64,000 nt of DNA from Acanthosepion pharaonis (GCA_903632075.3 CAHIKZ030004545.1:1618501-1682500); one strand, 5' to 3'; shown: positions 1 through 10,555, counted from the first letter of the stretch. Translations and numbers: made by a program. The notes: generated by a model from the sequence alone, not told the origin.

Positions 1-866
1 TTTTATCATTTAATTTTCGCCTCAGATACCTGATGGAAATAACCATTTTACCATTTAATTTTCGCCTCAGATACCTGATGGAAATAAACCATTTTACCAT
101 TTAATTTTCGCCTGAGATACCTGATGGAAATAACCATTTTACCATTTAATTTTCGCCTCAGATACCTGATGGAAATAACCATTTTACCATTTAATTTTGA
201 CCTGGGATACCTGATGGAAATAACCATTTTACCATTTAATTTTCGCCTCAGATACCTGATGGAAATAACCATTTAATTTTCGCCTGGGATACCTGATGGA
301 AATAACCATTTTACCATTTAATTTTCGCCTGGGATACCTGATGGAAATAACCATTTTACCATTTAATTTTCGCCTCAGATACCTGATGGAAATAACCATT
401 TTACCATTTAATTTTCGCCTCAGATACCTGATGGAAATAACCATTTAATTTTCGCCTCAGATACCTGATGGAAATAACCATTTTACCATTTAATTTTCGC
501 CTCAGATACCTGATGGAAATAACCATTTTACCATTTAATTTTCGCCTCAGATACCTGATGGAAATAACTATTTTACCATTTAATTTTCGCCTGAGATACC
601 TGATGGAAATAACCATTTTACCATTTAATTTTCGCCTCAGATACCTGATGGAAATAACCATTTTACCATTTAATTTTCGCCTCAGATACCTGAGGGAAAT
701 AACCATTTTACCATTTAATTTTCGCCTCAGATACCTGATGGAAATAACTATTTTACCATTTAATTTTCGCCTGGGATACCTGATGGAAATAACCATTTTA
801 CCATTTAATTTTCGCCTCAGATACCTGATGGAAATAACCATTTTACTATTTAATTTTTTTTTTAAA
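1..866. repeat. 45-bp minisatellite (about 19 units), cut by window start
   Basis: Head-to-tail repeats of a 45-bp unit built around GATACCTGATGGAAATAACC followed by an ATTTTACCATTTAATTTTCGCCTCA-type half. Units differ by single bases (CTCA/CTGG/CTGA variants). At least two units, near 250-290 and 430-460, lack the same 8 bp (TTTTACCA). Because 45 is a multiple of 3, both strands show long repetitive reading frames (15-residue periods); these are by-products of the repeat length, not genes. The array ends in a poly-T-rich junction near 860 and probably continues upstream of the window. Confidence 0.95.
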
Positions 867-1079
867 TCAGGACGCCGATACGTTTATTTATGTCATACAA
901 AAAAAAACACCTTGATCTTGTTAAGAGATGATAATGGAAAATTTAATTCTGGATTTTCAAAGTTATTTTCTTTCATATCTTTCTTTTCTTCTTTTGCTGG
1001 TCGTGCTTTTTTTTTGTTTTGTTTGTTTGTTTGTTTCTTTTTTTATATTTCTCAGATGAGGTATTGTAACTATTTACAC
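867..1079. other. Unique AT-rich spacer
   Basis: T-rich low-complexity sequence between the minisatellite and the first PLE terminal repeat. No reading frame or known repeat recognised. Confidence 0.5.
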
Positions 1080-1470
1080 TAGTTACATTATTTCAGACTA
1101 TTGTCCTCATCTTTATCGTCATAATCACGACGATTCGGTCGTTGTAATCTCCGGCCTTTTTCAGGTGATACACGTCGTTAGTTGCTAGTGGCTTGACCCG
1201 ACGAGTTGAGAGTTCAATACCTGGTCACAGCAGAGGTGAACAAAAATTTGGAGATTTGAGTTACTAAAGGTAAATAACTGAATCTGAGATATCCAGAAAA
1301 GGGCGTGGCACGTGGAACTAGAACAATCTACCCCAGTGGACGAAATGACGTGTTTGGTTCGAAATTCCAGCGTATATCACCTGAAGACGGCCGGAGCGTA
1401 CAACAACCGTAACATCGTAAATATGACAAAAAAGATGAGGATAACTCTCCGAACGATGTAAATATTGTAA
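1080..1470. mobile_element. Head-to-head pair of PLE terminal-repeat fragments
   Basis: The right half (about 1290-1470, plus strand) matches the terminal repeat of the PLE at 15691-19460: the 'GGCACGTGGAACTAGAACA' segment, then CACCTGAAGACGGCCGGAGC, then a diverged GAAAC-like core and 'AAGATGAGGA'. The left half (about 1080-1172) is the same end segment in reverse orientation (rc reads CACCTGAAAAAGGCCGGAGA ... AAGATGAGGACAATAGTC). The two copies meet near 1175-1190. Seen directly: the inverted homology. Inference: both derive from a PLE insertion with an inverted partial copy, as in the better preserved locus. Confidence 0.65.
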
Positions 1471-1749
1471 ATGATTTTTTTTTTTAGTTCTCATTTTACA
1501 TTTCTAATTATGATTTTGAAACAAGCATTTAAAAGCAACGATAGTTAAAGTCAATGGAACTACTTAAACAGACTGGTCCACTCGTAAAAAAAAAATTTTT
1601 CTGGGGAATAATATTTCGTACATTAGCAGATTTTAAACCTTCCTCAAAACTCGAAAATTGTCAGAATAAAAGAATTGACATTTATCGATTTAGAAGTGAG
1701 TTCTTATTCGTTCTTTTTTTTTAAAAATACATATTTCACCAAACAATTA

Positions 1750-2062
1750 ATTCTTCAAAATATTTGCTTAAATTTAAAACACACAAAAATGTATATTCAT
1801 GCCCTCCAAAAAATCTGAAAACAAACCAGTTATCCCCAACACTAAGATCCTTACCATCACCTCCAAGATAATCAGTGATATAATTAGGAAAAATATAGAA
1901 GCTTACAATGTAGGAAGACCTACATTGGCGAAACATCTAGAAATCTAAAAGTCTACATCTACGAACATAAGAGAGACCTGCGTTAGGACAACCCATTTAA
2001 CTTGCTCGCAATACACAGAAACAAAACAAGCCATAATTTTTATTTTAAAGTGTTTCATTAAG
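1750..2062 (+). pseudogene. Penelope-like element, GIY-YIG endonuclease remnant
   Basis: Around 1908-2045 the plus strand reads CRKTYIGETSRNLKVYIYEH, then KRDLR, a stop, then DNPFNLLAIHRNKTSHNF. This is the hallmark YIGET.R.L..R..EH arrangement of the GIY-YIG nuclease domain that PLEs carry after their reverse transcriptase. A frameshifted upstream piece (ENKPVIPNTK...SDIIRKNIEA near 1815-1900) fits the linker between RT and nuclease. Stops and frameshifts make it non-coding today. It belongs to a different PLE lineage from the copies at 4648-5300 and 15691-19460, judging by residues around the YIG motif. Confidence 0.7.
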
Positions 2063-2362
2063 AGTGATTATATATAAGGATGTTTCATTAAGATGGATCA
2101 AGTCAGCAGTGAATAAATCAGTGTTACTGGTGAAAATTTATTTATTTCTCTTTTGGATCATGTTATTTAAGTCATGGCAATTATGTGTGAAAAATTATAT
2201 CGCCCAAATGTTCGCCAACACTGAAAGAAACAAAAAACGTCCCTAAATCAATATCTGACAAACACCAGACATCGATAAGAATGACTACTAGACGCACACC
2301 CGAATACACATTATTATTTGAATCCTGCATAGACTAGAATTATGATATCTATATATTTTTTT

Positions 2363-2363
<1 letters not shown>

Positions 2364-2406
<43 letters not shown>

Positions 2407-2423
2407 TGAGTGTGTGTGTGTGT
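2364..2423. repeat. (AT)n followed by (GT)n microsatellite
   Basis: About 40 bp of alternating AT followed by a short imperfect GT run (GTGTGTGTGTGTCC). Confidence 0.95.
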
Positions 2424-2589
2424 CCAGAAAAGTACAGACTTGTACGAACAAAAGGAAACAACTTAAAAAAAAACATAATCGCAGTATCTTGTCAGTGAAC
2501 TTGTATATATATACATATAATGACACATGTTTTATTGAATCATTTAGATAAGTTTTGTCTAGTTATTTTCAGTTTTATCCTTTCATATT

Positions 2590-2700
2590 CACGGACAAGC
2601 TTTTTGGTTTCATTATTAAAGCAAGAGGGGATATTACCGTATTGATACATGTTAATTATCCCAAGTACTTTCGACATTAACACAATGTCATCATCAGGCT
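2590..2700 (-). mobile_element. PLE-type 3' terminus with hammerhead-like core
   Basis: On the minus strand the segment reads CCTGATGATGACATTGTGTT, then AATGTCGAAAGTACTTGGGA. CTGATGA and GAAA are separated by a hairpin whose arms are GACAT and ATGTC. This spacing is that of a hammerhead ribozyme core (CUGANGA, stem II, GAAA), which published work has reported in PLE terminal repeats. No reading frame remains next to it. Assignment to a PLE is by this motif only. Confidence 0.4.
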
Positions 2701-2794
2701 GTTGTTTTTGTTATTTTTTTACAAGAGCAACGTTCGTGGCAAAACAAAGAGAAAACAAGCAACACAAAAATAAGAATACAATAAGTTTCTTTTC

Positions 2795-2870
2795 TCCTTC
2801 ATATTTAATTTTCTGATGAAACTTTAATAAAAGCGAAACATGTTAAATTTATAATTTTTTTTAAAAAACC
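2795..2870 (+). mobile_element. PLE-type terminus with hammerhead-like core (second lineage)
   Basis: Plus strand TTTTCTGATGAAACTTTAAT followed by AAAAGCGAAACATGTTAAA. CTGATGA, then CTTT/AAAG that can pair around an AATA loop, then GAAAC. Same layout as the neighbouring minus-strand copy but different sequence, so a separate insertion or lineage. Functional activity cannot be judged. Confidence 0.35.
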
Positions 2871-2929
2871 GTACCTGCAAATTACAAATTGGAATACCAA
2901 AATCAATCAAGTTCAAAAATTTAAATGTT

Positions 2930-3380
2930 TCGAAAGTGTTGGGATAGCGAAATATGCTTTCTAACATCTAACCACAATATTAAGAAACAGGAAGATTTCA
3001 TTAGAAACAAAGAACCGTGCAATAATCTGTTATGTAATATTAGTTCACTTATATGGCAGTGAATGCTTGGCAATCTCCTCACAGTTGAGGAAGAGACTTG
3101 AAGCAACAGAAATATGCTTATACAAAAGAGAGTTGAAATTTCTATGGCAGATAATGAGGAAAGAAGGCTTAGAAAATTTTAACGCTCGCTGGACATATTA
3201 AAGGCAAGAAGGACAGAAGAAAACAGTGCATAGGCCATATAACGAGCTTGATTAAATGTTATCAGAAAAGGGTTTACGAGAGATAGCGAAAAGACAATTT
3301 AGTATGAGTTACAAAGGACAGGAAATTGTGGAGAACCATGATCGCCAACGTCCTGAAGGGACATTGTACATAGGATAAGA
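2930..3380 (+). pseudogene. LINE-A 3'-end fragment (endonuclease/RT non-LTR retrotransposon)
   Basis: Broken reading frames show the conserved post-RT tail seen in many copies here: ...RNKEPCNNLLCNISS.. (LETK-R..NCYV-SVL region), '..RLEATE', '..LKFLWQIMRKEGLENF', then the terminal 'TKDRKLWRTMIANVLKGH'-like segment near 3320-3360. Internal sequence between the YRRM and LKFL motifs is deleted (3115-3130). Numerous stops. LINE-A is a working name used here for the family whose RT region is best seen at 34510-35385. Confidence 0.75.
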
Positions 3381-3960
3381 ATTCAAATTTGTATGGGGCG
3401 CATAGTGAGGATTTAACTCGCTCCACAATATTAATAATTAACCATACTAGCACAGTTGAAATCACCCCACGCCCAGGGCGTTGAGAAAATTGCATATTTT
3501 CCAGTTGCATCGGTGGTCGAATTTCAAATTCAGATTAACAAATCAGAAAACGCACCACCCCCACTCTGCCACATTTGAAAGATTAGTTCAATAGGAGAAA
3601 AAGATGGATTCACGAAAAAATAAATAAATAAATAAATAAATAAAAGAACCTCATCATTTCGAAGAACAAAAGAAAAAATCAGATCCAAAACAAAAACTGA
3701 ATTATTTTCGTCTGATTTCTCTTAATAGAAACACCATTCCTCCACGCATTTGAATGAAAAGAAAAGTAAAACACAAAAGAAGAAACGCCTCGAACGAAAT
3801 TGTTCCCTTTTTCCTTATTAATTATTTTCTTTCTTTCCTTTTAGGTCAAGCATGAAAACCAATAAAAAAATGAAACTTTCTTAAAGATATTCTTTTCTGT
3901 GCGTATTTTTTTTTTTTTTTGTTTTCATTATCGCTCACGTTCGAGCTGAAATTAATGAAT
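3381..3960. other. No gene recognised; includes (TAAA)n at 3619-3645
   Basis: AT-rich sequence with a short AAAT tetranucleotide run and poly-T tract near 3907-3920. No supported reading frame or repeat family. Confidence 0.5.
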
Positions 3961-4158
3961 CGTCTATTTTCATATCAAATTGCTGATGTTAACAAGGAAT
4001 AAAAAAGAAAAATCAGACAATGAATTTCCAAAGAAATTACAATATAAACACAAGGACGTGAAACAGAGTATTGTGGAGATTGTCAAAATATAAATGAGAT
4101 AGTAAAGAAATTTTTCAAGGGTAGAGAAACAAAAACGTGCAACATATATATCTACAGT

Positions 4159-4159
<1 letters not shown>

Positions 4160-4228
<69 letters not shown>
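4160..4228. repeat. (AT)n microsatellite
   Basis: Uninterrupted 69-bp AT dinucleotide run, abutting the tail side of a minus-strand SINE. Confidence 0.97.
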
Positions 4229-4230
<2 letters not shown>

Positions 4231-4587
4231 TGGACTTTCTCGTCGTGTTCGACGAATGAAGGTCAAGCAGCTTAGTTCCTATGAACCGGCAGCCTAGACA
4301 CGAGCACATATGATTTTGATTATAGTGGTGAAGGTTTTGTGCAGAACCAACTACACTTGTAGAAGGGACGAATACAGAGACCAGGTACCTCAAACAACCA
4401 TCCGCAGATTTTGAATTCAGAGTTGTCATTCTCCTAGACCAGTTGCTATCCAAGGCTATAGAACCCAGTCTGTCCTACTAATTACCCATAGCTGGAGGGA
4501 GAAGGGGATCAATATCTTTTCGAAGGATATTAGCACGTAAGTGAATGTAATGGATTCGAATGGAATTCGAAATCGGCTCTCCGATTC
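4229..4587 (-). mobile_element. tRNA-Arg-like SINE (minus strand), head lost
   Basis: Minus-strand sequence matches the SINE at 49832-50192: AGAGCCG..TTCGAATTCCA near the head (4555-4585), ATTACATTCACTTACGTGC, the GGTAAT/AGGACAGACTGGGTTC body and the GTGGTGAAGG...tail, ending in the (AT)n at 4160. The tRNA-like A box is missing because the head is cut by the (AT)n array at 4588. Non-coding. Confidence 0.8.

Positions 4588-4646
<59 letters not shown>
4588..4646. repeat. (AT)n microsatellite at a PLE 3' end
   Basis: About 59 bp of AT directly abutting the 3' terminus of the minus-strand PLE fragment on its right and the broken SINE on its left. Confidence 0.95.
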
Positions 4647-4647
<1 letters not shown>

Positions 4648-4649
<2 letters not shown>

Positions 4650-5300
4650 TGTTTCATTAAAAACGACAGACAACGTACTACGATTAAACTTTTTATTTAA
4701 TTTTTCTCGTGTTCGAACAAAAGCTTTCTTTTCTGGACAAAGAGTGTGTTAAAACTGTTCAAATGTTTTATATTCCCGAGCGCTTTCGGCTATACCTTTA
4801 GCCATTATCAAGGATGATTCAATTATTCAGCTTAATTGAGTGTGTGCATTATGTGTATGTTTTAGTGTGTTGTAAAACTGTTTTTAATTTCCGAATACGG
4901 TTAGCATATTGTGGCCTTGTTCGTAGTTAATATTGTTAAGAGTTGGGTTTTTGTTTTTTATTATTAAAGCTTCCATTATTTTTTTTATCTGTTTTTACAA
5001 GCGATTAATATTTGTGTTTTCTACTAGTATCTTTCTAATGGAGTCGGGTAAGTTTGTGTGTGTGTTTAAATTGATTCTAATGGAGCTATGATCAGATAGG
5101 TCTAACGTAAGACGTCTGGATAAGCATGTGGTTGTGTAACCGATGCAATTATTAATGAGTCCGGTTTGATCAGGAATACTGTTCCTTAAGGGGCATTTGA
5201 ACTCATAGATAATGTCCGTTCTTTGTAATTTTGATTTAGCTGGTGTGTTGTTATTTTTGAGGATAAGGTTAACTGTCTTAAATATTTTATAATAGATAAT
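4648..5300 (-). pseudogene. Penelope-like element 3' fragment with GIY-YIG endonuclease
   Basis: Translating the minus strand from about 5290 gives KTVNLILKNNNTPAKSKLQR, then TDIIYEFKCPLRNSIPDQTG, LINNCIGYTTTCLSRRLTLD, LSDHSSIR. This is the PLE-type nuclease order: hydrophobic KNN linker, Y-EFKCP (GIY half), IGYT (YIG half) and the SRRL segment with the catalytic Arg. The expected YIGYT is CIGYT, and the usual H after LT is D. Reading stops near 5000. The 3' UTR carries CCTTGATAATGGCTAAAGGT and AGCCGAAAGC (4778-4822), the hammerhead-like end motif, and terminates in (AT)n. 5' truncated: no RT domain is present. Confidence 0.8.
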
Positions 5301-5324
5301 TAATTTGATTTTTTTTTATTCGGT

Positions 5325-6140
5325 CAATGCAACCGACCAGATACAGAAGCGATGGCGAGATAAACCGCTTCATGGCCAATACTCTGCCCGTACCAAACAA
5401 GCTGACGTAGACAAAACCCCGTAGCCATCAGTGGTTACGTAGTGCAGGGTTGAAAGCTGAAACGAAAGGTTTTATTCTTGCTGCACAGGACCAATGCTTG
5501 TTAACTAGGAATTATCAAGCACATATACTAAAATATTGTGTTACCCCAAAATGCATATTCTGTGATAAATATCATGAAAAAATTGATCATCTTGTATCAG
5601 GTTGCACGATATTGGTACCCACTGAGTATAAAACCCGGCATGACACAGTGGGTCAATATTTGCACTGGAAAATATGCAACTTCTACGGGAAGGAAACTGA
5701 AAGAAATTAGTATGAACACCACCCAGACCCGTTATTAAAGACCACAAACAAAGAAAGTGCTTCCTTGTTGATATGGCAGTCCCTGTTGACTGCAATGTAT
5801 CTTTGAAGATCTTCAAAAAGCTGTCAAAATACAAGGACCTTCAAATAGAAATCTCGAAAATGTGGCATATGGGAACATCAACAATCCCTGTTGTAGTCGG
5901 AGCCCTATGATTGGTTGGAAAAGACACCAGTAGACTAAATGAAGGGACTCCTGGAAGTCCATGCCACAAACAGATACAAAAAATTGTTCTGATAAGTCCA
6001 GTCCACGCTTTGCGAAGGGCTTTATCTATGTATTTTTTTTTTTTTTTTTTGTCTGTGGAAAGTGTCATGATGCCATTTCTAGCCTTAGGTTTCTGGGCGG
6101 GACCCGGAGAGAAATGTGTAAACGCCAGAAATCAAAGGAA
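5325..6140 (+). pseudogene. Non-LTR retrotransposon C-terminal domain with CCHC knuckle (family C)
   Basis: Starts with a recognisable RWLRSAGLKAETKGFILAAQ segment around 5430-5475. It continues through RNYQAHILKYCVTPKC and a knuckle C-x2-C-x7-H-x4-C (CIFCDKYHEKIDHLVSGC), then TEYKTRHDTVGQYLHWKIC. After frame changes come the conserved tail pieces '..KKLSKYKDLQIEISKMWH' (about 5815-5865), 'TIPVVVGAL', 'KDTSR', 'IQKIVLISPVHALRR' (5980-6020) and a 3' UTR ending in ATAATAATAACAATAATGA. This tail, with a nucleic-acid-binding knuckle after the RT, is typical of autonomous non-LTR elements; only the C terminus is present. Several frameshifts and a poly-T expansion at 6032-6050 disable it. Confidence 0.8.
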
Positions 6141-6479
6141 ATAAAAATAATAATAACAATAATGATGAAATTGGCCAGTTACTGTGTGAGGTTTCCTTTA
6201 AAAGTTCGCTTCCTTTGCCTAATCTATCTTGCTGGCTAATGGTAAATCTTAGCTGACGGATTTTAAATTTTAGGTAAAGCCCCTCGAAAATAATTGGACA
6301 CCATGCATTAATCGGTTAAATAGTTTTAACATTCTAGTTAATTAAATCAAAGAAAGTATGAGATTTACTACTTATTAAATCCAGAGTGTGGTTCCCAAAC
6401 TCCGCATGCATAGCCAACGCTCCCACTACATTATCTCGTCGGTTAACTTGCTCTTTATTCTATCAAGTTTATTGTTTTA

Positions 6480-6780
6480 AATATCAGTGTCTTTTATGTT
6501 GAAACAGCTTGGTGTAGCTGCAAATTCTATTCTAATAGTTTATTTTCTCATAAATATCGTCTATGGAACTCTCTTCCTGTTTCTTCGACCATAAAAAAAT
6601 TAAATGTAACTGTGATCGTCATCTTCTATCTTCCTGGACAGTTCTTTTATTGTCCTTTCTCCTTACTAACGTTTTATCATTCCCATTCACTTTAAGCAAA
6701 CTCCACCTTTACGTCTTAATGTATTTATCGCCTTCCTTGGTATGGATGATTAAAAAATTCTTTGTTAAGTTCTTATGAAA
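6480..6780 (+). pseudogene. CR1/Jockey-like LINE (LINE-B) C-terminal tail
   Basis: Reads ...LWNSLPVSSTIKKLNVTVIV from about 6563, the conserved WNSLP motif that ends CR1/Jockey-type polyproteins, followed by the YLPGQFFYC-like tail and an unrelated T-rich region ending with the CTTAATG.ATTTATCGCCTTCCTTGG segment shared with 40750-40800. No RT domain adjacent; the copy at 6935-7300 may be part of the same disrupted element but is in the wrong order. Confidence 0.65.
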
Positions 6781-6934
6781 GCTGAAACGCCCCAAAGATA
6801 TTGGACAATTCAGAAAAACAAGAAAATGTCTCGAATCAAAGCAAATGTGTCAAACCAAACGTACATGAAATAAAAGTGCAAACTCCTTGAATATATTTTC
6901 AATTTATTCCGTATTAAACATACATGTTCTATAT

Positions 6935-7300
6935 TACAGTAAATGATCATATAGAGAGATTATTTCGTGTTCCAAAATACACATGGCAGCTGATCTCAGA
7001 AATGATTTACATTCTGTTGTTAACTGGGGCAAGAAATGGCTTGTTAATTTTAACACTTCCAAAACGAAACTACTGTCTTTTAATCGTAACAGAGAACCGC
7101 TTTTACTTTCCGTCAGCATGGCTGATGCTAACATCCACGAGAGTGATTCATTGCGCCTACTCGGACAAACGTTTTACGCTGGCATCAAGTGGTAAGATTT
7201 TATTGAATCAATTGCTAGATCCGCTGCTAGAAAAGTTGGTTCGCCCAGACGTGTTTGAGTTGCTGTTCCGGGCATTATTTTTCTGAAGCAATGAAATTAC
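6935..7300 (+). pseudogene. CR1/Jockey-like LINE (LINE-B) RT fragment downstream of the catalytic palm
   Basis: From about 6980: MAADLRNDLHSVVNWGKKWL, then VNFNTSKTKLLSFNRNREP and SMADANIHESDSLRLLGQTF, followed in the next frame by KDFIESIARSAARKVGSPRR. This is the region after the YADD motif in Jockey/CR1 RTs (WGKKWLVNFN.SKTK). The palm motif itself is not present. The frame is lost at about 7195 and again near 7255. Confidence 0.8.
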
Positions 7301-7328
7301 AACCGGTGTAGAGGGAGATGTCATACAA

Positions 7329-7420
7329 AAGGAAAAAATTGTGCCTTCCGACAGGAATCGAACCTGCATCCATTTTCCAACAGGGAAAACGCTTCCATGG
7401 CTAAATTAATTTCATTGTGT
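7329..7420 (-). mobile_element. Leu/Ser-type tRNA-derived SINE head
   Basis: Minus strand contains GCAGGTTCGATTCCTGTCGG (perfect pol III B box GGTTCGATTCC within a T-arm) preceded by a long variable-arm-like segment (TTTTCCCTGTTGGAAAATGG). Related to the copies at 11440-12130 and 54170-54510. Too degenerate in the acceptor and D-arm to be a functional tRNA gene. Confidence 0.65.
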
Positions 7421-7439
7421 AACAAATGAAGAAAAAACA

Positions 7440-8040
7440 AAACAAAAAGAAATAGGGATAGCCACAGAAAAACGAACGCCGGCTAAAAATAACGTTTATA
7501 GTAAGAAGAATTAATGCAGGATTTTAAAAAATTCATTCAAAAATGACTCTTATTATTAAGTTTAAATTTTACAGTAGACATTGTTAAATGAACAATCTAC
7601 GATACAATCCCAAAATATTTATTACCGTAGTTTCTGGTGTCATAGTTCTTGTCTCATCAAAGTGACAATAAACAACAACAAAGGTGGATGACTCGACTAC
7701 CTTTGGCCTGGAAAGGCAATCTGATACATCCGTGCAACCATGCGTCCATTACCAATTTACGAGGCAGTATGTAAAAATCATATCTGCCTGCTCACGATAT
7801 GAATATTCCGCCATTGTTAAATGGAACACTTACTACTAAACACGTTAAACATCGAAGACGGACAAACCAAAAATTTACACGAATGAAAATTGTAACCTAG
7901 TCTATATCATGACAACACAGCACCATTTACTGTAAACTTCCTTTAAATTTAATAACTCAAAAACAAAGGATTTGTGAACATATGTCTATATAGAATTTTG
8001 TCCTTGTCTAGTGTAAGAAGCCGCTCCAAAAATTTTGCAA
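7440..8040. other. No gene recognised
   Basis: AT-rich sequence with no supported reading frame. I see no family relationship to other parts of the window. Confidence 0.5.
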
Positions 8041-8055
8041 AGTATTTTTATAAAC

Positions 8056-8083
8056 CATATATATATATATATATATATATATA
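8056..8083. repeat. (AT)n microsatellite
   Basis: 28-bp AT run. Confidence 0.95.
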
Positions 8084-8359
8084 ATGTATGAAATTCCTGA
8101 GAAAAAACTACTAAGACACATCACTATATTAATTGAACTATATACTTAGTTCATATCATGTTAACTGAAAAACACTTGTAAAAATAAAGAATTCGTGGAT
8201 TTACCATATTACAAAATTCATATAAAAATTCTCACTGGAAATTTTGAACTTTAGCGTTGCGACTTGCACGTTCCGAAATTGTACAACCGTCAATAAATAG
8301 CACATTCTTAAAAAACATCTTTCGGTCTACAAACAATTATTTCGTCTTCAAGTTTTAAC

Positions 8360-8450
8360 TTTAAAGGAAAAAAAATTACAGCCTGAGGATGGAGAGATGG
8401 TCATCGAAAGTACTTGCTTAACTTAAAAAATATGCACTAGAAACATCTGA
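8360..8450 (+). mobile_element. PLE-type terminus with hammerhead-like core
   Basis: Plus strand GCCTGAGGATGGAGAGATGG, then TCATCGAAAGTACTTGCTT. CTGAGGA fits CUGANGA, GATG and CATC can pair as a short stem II, and GAAAGTACTTG is shared with the minus-strand copy at 2590-2700, so the two probably belong to one PLE lineage. No coding remnant. Confidence 0.4.
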
Positions 8451-8588
8451 CAACAGTTTTATAAATGAGGATCACATCATTCACTGGATTAACAGTATTT
8501 TAATGCATACATTATGTTCTACTAGCGAAGTGATGTCGCCATTAATCGCATTAATATTGCTGATTGATTCTATGTATGATTATTTCTT

Positions 8589-8589
<1 letters not shown>

Positions 8590-8637
<48 letters not shown>
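8590..8637. repeat. (AT)n microsatellite
   Basis: 48-bp AT run followed by CCGTTGGTATACAATCTAAG, a segment that also borders the (AT)n arrays at 12949 (GTTGGTATATAATCCAAG) and, reversed, at 49000-49020. Confidence 0.95.
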
Positions 8638-8641
<4 letters not shown>

Positions 8642-8819
8642 CCGTTGGTATACAATCTAAGTGAATCCTTTTGAAACAATATTAAATATTAAAACTGATT
8701 CACACATAGAGTTCAATGTTTTTATAATAAACAGATCAATATATTTCATACAATCGCAATTAAGATACCATTATTCAAATGATCATGTTCACCTTGAAAA
8801 TTAAATTTACAGGATTTTT

Positions 8820-9142
8820 CAAACAGTCACTGGTAATATTTTTTTCTAAAATATATTGCTGGTAATAATGTATTGCTGGCAATAATTTTTTACAAAATAT
8901 TTCTGGCATTAAAACCTATTTTTACACATTCATAGTGCTTTGACCCCAGGTAAACTATTTGCCCATAGCTGCGACCCTAACAGGTGCTACCACCCCGGGG
9001 CAGGGTGCACTTGGGAACACCAGCAATTAAGAGGTGGTTCCACGCTTTTCAAAACCTCCTGATCAGAGGCCTTTCTGTTGGACGTAGTTTATAGGTTTAC
9101 CCAGGACATTGATGTTTTTTATCGCCATACCCAGGACGTCCT
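8820..9142 (+). mobile_element. RP1 retroposon copy, 5'-truncated
   Basis: RP1 is my label for a repeat seen at least four times here. This copy begins inside the TATTGCTGGTAAT minisatellite part. It continues through CCCATAGCTG.GACCCTAACA, GGTGCTACCACCCC, the AGGTGGTTCCACGC/CCTGATCAGAGGCC block and the doubled GTAGTTTAT...CCCAGGACG tail. A 7-bp direct repeat GATTTTT flanks it (8813-8819 and 9143-9149). 5' truncation with a short target duplication suggests copying through RNA. It encodes nothing recognisable. Confidence 0.75.
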
Positions 9143-9371
9143 GATTTTTAAAGTTATATCAAAAAGTGCTAAAAATATAAAAAAAATTAATTATTTGATT
9201 GACTAAAATATGTATCCAAAGATGTTATTTAGAAAAAAAATTAAATTCAGTGTTTAAAATTTCATCCCCTACCGGATTTGTGTGCACATGTAGTTACATC
9301 AATGTAGACATTACTTTCGTCCATTGATGTTATCAATGGACAAAACGCGTCACATATGAGATAACGATATA

Positions 9372-9577
9372 CAGTGTAACCCGGATATAAGAGAGTTGGC
9401 GGGACCGGCGAAGAATTCTCTTATATCCGGGTTTCTCTTATATCCGGGTTTGGTCTATTTTGCTTGGTCTATTTTGCTTATTTTGATTAGGTATGGGCTC
9501 TAATTTGGGACCAGAGAAAATCTCTCTTATATCCGGGTTTCTCTTATATCCGGGTCTCTTATATCCGGGTTACACTG
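9372..9577. mobile_element. Palindromic pogo/Tigger-type MITE with repeated TATATCCGGGT motif
   Basis: Left end CAGTGTAACCCGGATATAAG (preceded by TA) and right end CTTATATCCGGGTTACACTG are exact inverted repeats. Inside, the CTCTTATATCCGGGTT motif recurs four more times. CAG...CTG ends next to TA are typical of Tc1/mariner/pogo-superfamily MITEs. A shorter relative lies at 23402-23496. The right flank is AT, not TA. Confidence 0.8.
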
Positions 9578-10390
9578 ATTTTTTAATATACAAGAACAAT
9601 ATTGTCCTTCCGGACTCCATCGGACTAAATTTGTTACGCTGGTGCGACTGCACATGCGCACAAACGGGGGATGCTGGGAATTTTTTTTTATTTTTTTATT
9701 TTTTTTTGTGGGGTCGGTGGTGGGGGTATATAATCTAGGCGATTTCATTTGTATTCTTTTTTTTTTTCTTTCTGTTTCCATCACTTTTGTTATTAGATAT
9801 CATCATACTGTTATAATAGATCTGCCAGGAATGGTGAAATGTTGTAAGAGCCATGCCGCAAATTTACTATTTGCGATCAAGACATTCAATAAACATTTTC
9901 GTCTTAGTGAATAAAATAAACATTTTTTTCTGTCAAAATTGTGGTCAATCTCATTACAGTGAGCAACCAACGCGTTTGACGTATGTTTTATAAAATCTCC
10001 CTTTTGTGTTCATATAATCTTTTATTCATATTCCTTGAGGTTTTTCCTATGTATTATAATGACTATTATTACAGGTAAATTTAAGTTTTAGCTTATTTTT
10101 TGTTTAGTATTGACTAAGTCTTTTATTGTTTTAGATAAAGAAAAAAATTATACTGAGTTTAGATAAGATCTTTTCAATTGTAGTTGTGATAGAATTAGTT
10201 GGCAGGACAATATATATTTTTAACTCATTAGGTTTGTCAAGAGGGACCGCTTTTCTATTTGGAAATATTTTATGAGCCCTTTGTTTCGCATTGATTATAA
10301 AATAATTAGGGTATTGAAAATGTTTACAAATTCTGCCCGCTTTAAATAGAATCCGATGATTAAACCGGATTTTATTTTGATGTGATGATG
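9578..10390. other. No gene recognised
   Basis: Contains the GCTGGGAATTTTTTTT/TGCGCACTAG-like segment near 9650-9685 that recurs inverted near 53925-53960 (GCTGGGAATTTTAAATTAAA), so part may be dispersed repeat. No reading frame supported. Confidence 0.45.
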
Positions 10391-10397
10391 AGAATTG

Positions 10398-10555
<158 letters not shown>

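Noticed and set aside
1..866. CRISPR-like array
   Set aside because: Units are contiguous with no unique spacers, and the genome is eukaryotic; it is a plain minisatellite.
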